Shown here piece by piece: positions 63,234-64,000 of a stretch of DNA of 64,000 bases. The stretch comes from Pseudoalteromonas phenolica (GTDB lineage Bacteria; Pseudomonadota; Gammaproteobacteria; Enterobacterales; Alteromonadaceae): assembly GCF_005886345.1 (NCBI RefSeq), contig NZ_PNEC01000003.1, positions 1 to 64,000 of the forward strand, written 5' to 3'. How positions within the stretch are numbered: the first letter of the stretch is position 1; the number at the start of each line of letters is the position of its first letter. The position numbers and the translations under genes were made by a program. A model generated the notes under the pieces. It searched no databases, was not told where the DNA came from, and saw nothing but the letters and a program-made list of their open reading frames with translations.

Positions 63234-64000
63234 ATGAATAGAAGAAAATTTTTATCTTATTGCTTAAAAGGTGGCGTCTCAATGGCCGCATTGACTCAAT
63301 TACAATTACAAGCTTTTCAAGGTTCTTTGTCGTATGAGTTTGATGATCATAAAGCATTGGTCTGTGTATTTTTATATGGCGGTAATGATTCTCTGAATAT
63401 GTTGGTTCCCATTGAAGGTGAAGCACGAGCCTTGTATGAAGCTAGCCGACAGAATCTGGCTGTTTCAAACCCACTTTCACTATCTCCAATCACAGCTATT
63501 GATGGCGGCGTAGGTCTTCACCCCTCAATGAGTGCCATTCAACCTGTTTTTGAATCTCAAAATCTAGCTTTTATTTCTGGTGTAGGTAGTTTAGTAGTAC
63601 CTACAAGTAAAGCTGATTATGATAATGAAGCTGTGCCACTACCCAAGCATTTATTTTCACATAATGACCAGCAAGCTACTTGGATGCATGGCAGAGAGAA
63701 GATCTCTTTAAACAGTGGGTGGGGTGCCAGATTACTTGAAAGAATTGAACAAGGGGGAGCATTTGTGAATAATATCTCGCTAGCTGGTACAAACCCTTGG
63801 CAAACGAGTGCAAATTTAACTCCATTTTCTCTTCACCAAAGTGGTGTGAGTCGGATTAATCCAATCAATGGCACCTCAAACCGAGCAACTCATGTGCGTG
63901 ATATTATGACCAGAGTACTATCACAATCCACTCACCCATTGGCGAGTACTTATGGCACCAAGGTACAAAGCGCTATAACTAATACTGAAGCAATGAATTC
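63234..64000 (+). CDS. DUF1501 family protein, truncated by window end
   Basis: About 255 residues are visible of a protein that continues past the window. The N-terminus MNRRKFLSYCLKGGVSMAAL has a twin-arginine-like start (RRKFL) and a hydrophobic stretch, so it is likely Tat-exported. Family segments are LVCVFLYGGNDSLNMLVPIE, GGVGLHPSMSAIQPVFESQ, LPKHLFSHNDQQATWMHG and GWGARLLERIE, all typical of DUF1501 (sulfatase-like fold). The ribosome-binding site AGGAGCGAG overlaps the end of the DUF1800 gene, so they form an operon. Confidence 0.93.
   Translation, partial: MNRRKFLSYCLKGGVSMAALTQLQLQAFQGSLSYEFDDHKALVCVFLYGGNDSLNMLVPIEGEARALYEASRQNLAVSNPLSLSPITAIDGGVGLHPSMSAIQPVFESQNLAFISGVGSLVVPTSKADYDNEAVPLPKHLFSHNDQQATWMHGREKISLNSGWGARLLERIEQGGAFVNNISLAGTNPWQTSANLTPFSLHQSGVSRINPINGTSNRATHVRDIMTRVLSQSTHPLASTYGTKVQSAITNTEAMN

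Noticed and set aside
1..64000. CRISPR arrays, insertion sequences, prophage or integrase sites
   Set aside because: No repeat-spacer pattern, transposase or phage gene was found, and both tRNA genes lack a flanking integrase or a displaced 3'-end copy other than the second full tRNA.

Overview
The window is chromosomal DNA of a marine gammaproteobacterium, most likely Pseudoalteromonas or a close relative in the Alteromonadales. The reasons are the moderately AT-rich composition, the gene orders (tusDCB-tusE beside yccA, pyrD-zapC-rlmKL-uup, comEC-msbA-lpxK-kdsB, sdhCDAB-sucAB-sucCD), and family-restricted genes such as DUF2835, DUF3466, zapC and the 180-kDa NAD-glutamate dehydrogenase. The genus is inferred, not proven. 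No prophage, transposase, integrase or CRISPR array is visible. The window is almost entirely core genome with a few accessory blocks.

Layout. 0.1-2.1 kb (minus strand): the Tus sulfur relay for tRNA 2-thiolation, behind a yccA-type Bax-inhibitor membrane protein. 2.3-2.6 kb: two identical tRNA-Ser(UGA) genes with a good promoter and terminator. 2.7-6.7 kb: a small membrane protein, then free-methionine sulfoxide reductase, an unknown acidic protein, ProQ and the Prc protease. 7-11.3 kb: NhaC-type antiporter, PepN, DUF2835. 11.6-18.5 kb: DUF1302, DUF1329, YCF48-like propeller and RND/MMPL protein, which together look like an uncharacterised trans-envelope lipid or hydrophobic-compound transport system. 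It is preceded by a promoter whose predicted start overlaps a perfect 18-bp palindrome. 18.7-23.6 kb: NAD-glutamate dehydrogenase. 23.7-31.4 kb: PyrD, ZapC, RlmKL, a glutaredoxin-like protein, Uup and a DUF3466 surface-type protein. 31.4-39.5 kb: DUF2062, ComEC, then a tightly overlapping LPS operon (msbA, lpxK, trm112-like, kdsB) ending in a pseudouridine synthase and tcdA. tcdA converges on csdE-csdA, the cysteine desulfurase pair that supports the same tRNA modification (ct6A). 41.2-52.7 kb: gltA diverging from sdhCDAB, then sucAB and sucCD, which is most of the TCA cycle in one block with its transcripts separated by strong terminators. 52.8-53.8 kb: a ParD-like protein overlapping a methionine aminopeptidase. 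53.9-59.3 kb: a 4-hydroxyproline/collagen-peptide block (Xaa-Pro-type peptidase and D-amino acid dehydrogenase on the minus strand; a 41-codon small ORF, hydroxyproline epimerase and an aldehyde dehydrogenase on the plus strand) around a divergent control region with a GntR-like palindrome. 59.6-61 kb: RsmF. 61.2-64 kb: a DUF1800 lipoprotein and the first part of a DUF1501 protein, which runs off the window.

Metabolic logic. Hydroxyproline catabolism and the NAD-glutamate dehydrogenase both produce 2-oxoglutarate, which SucAB, SucCD and Sdh then oxidise. This fits an organism living on proteins and amino acids. The most interesting unexplained items are the DUF1302/DUF1329/YCF48/RND system with its operator, the small ORF in front of the epimerase, the unknown acidic protein between msrC and proQ, and the ParD-like/Map pair.
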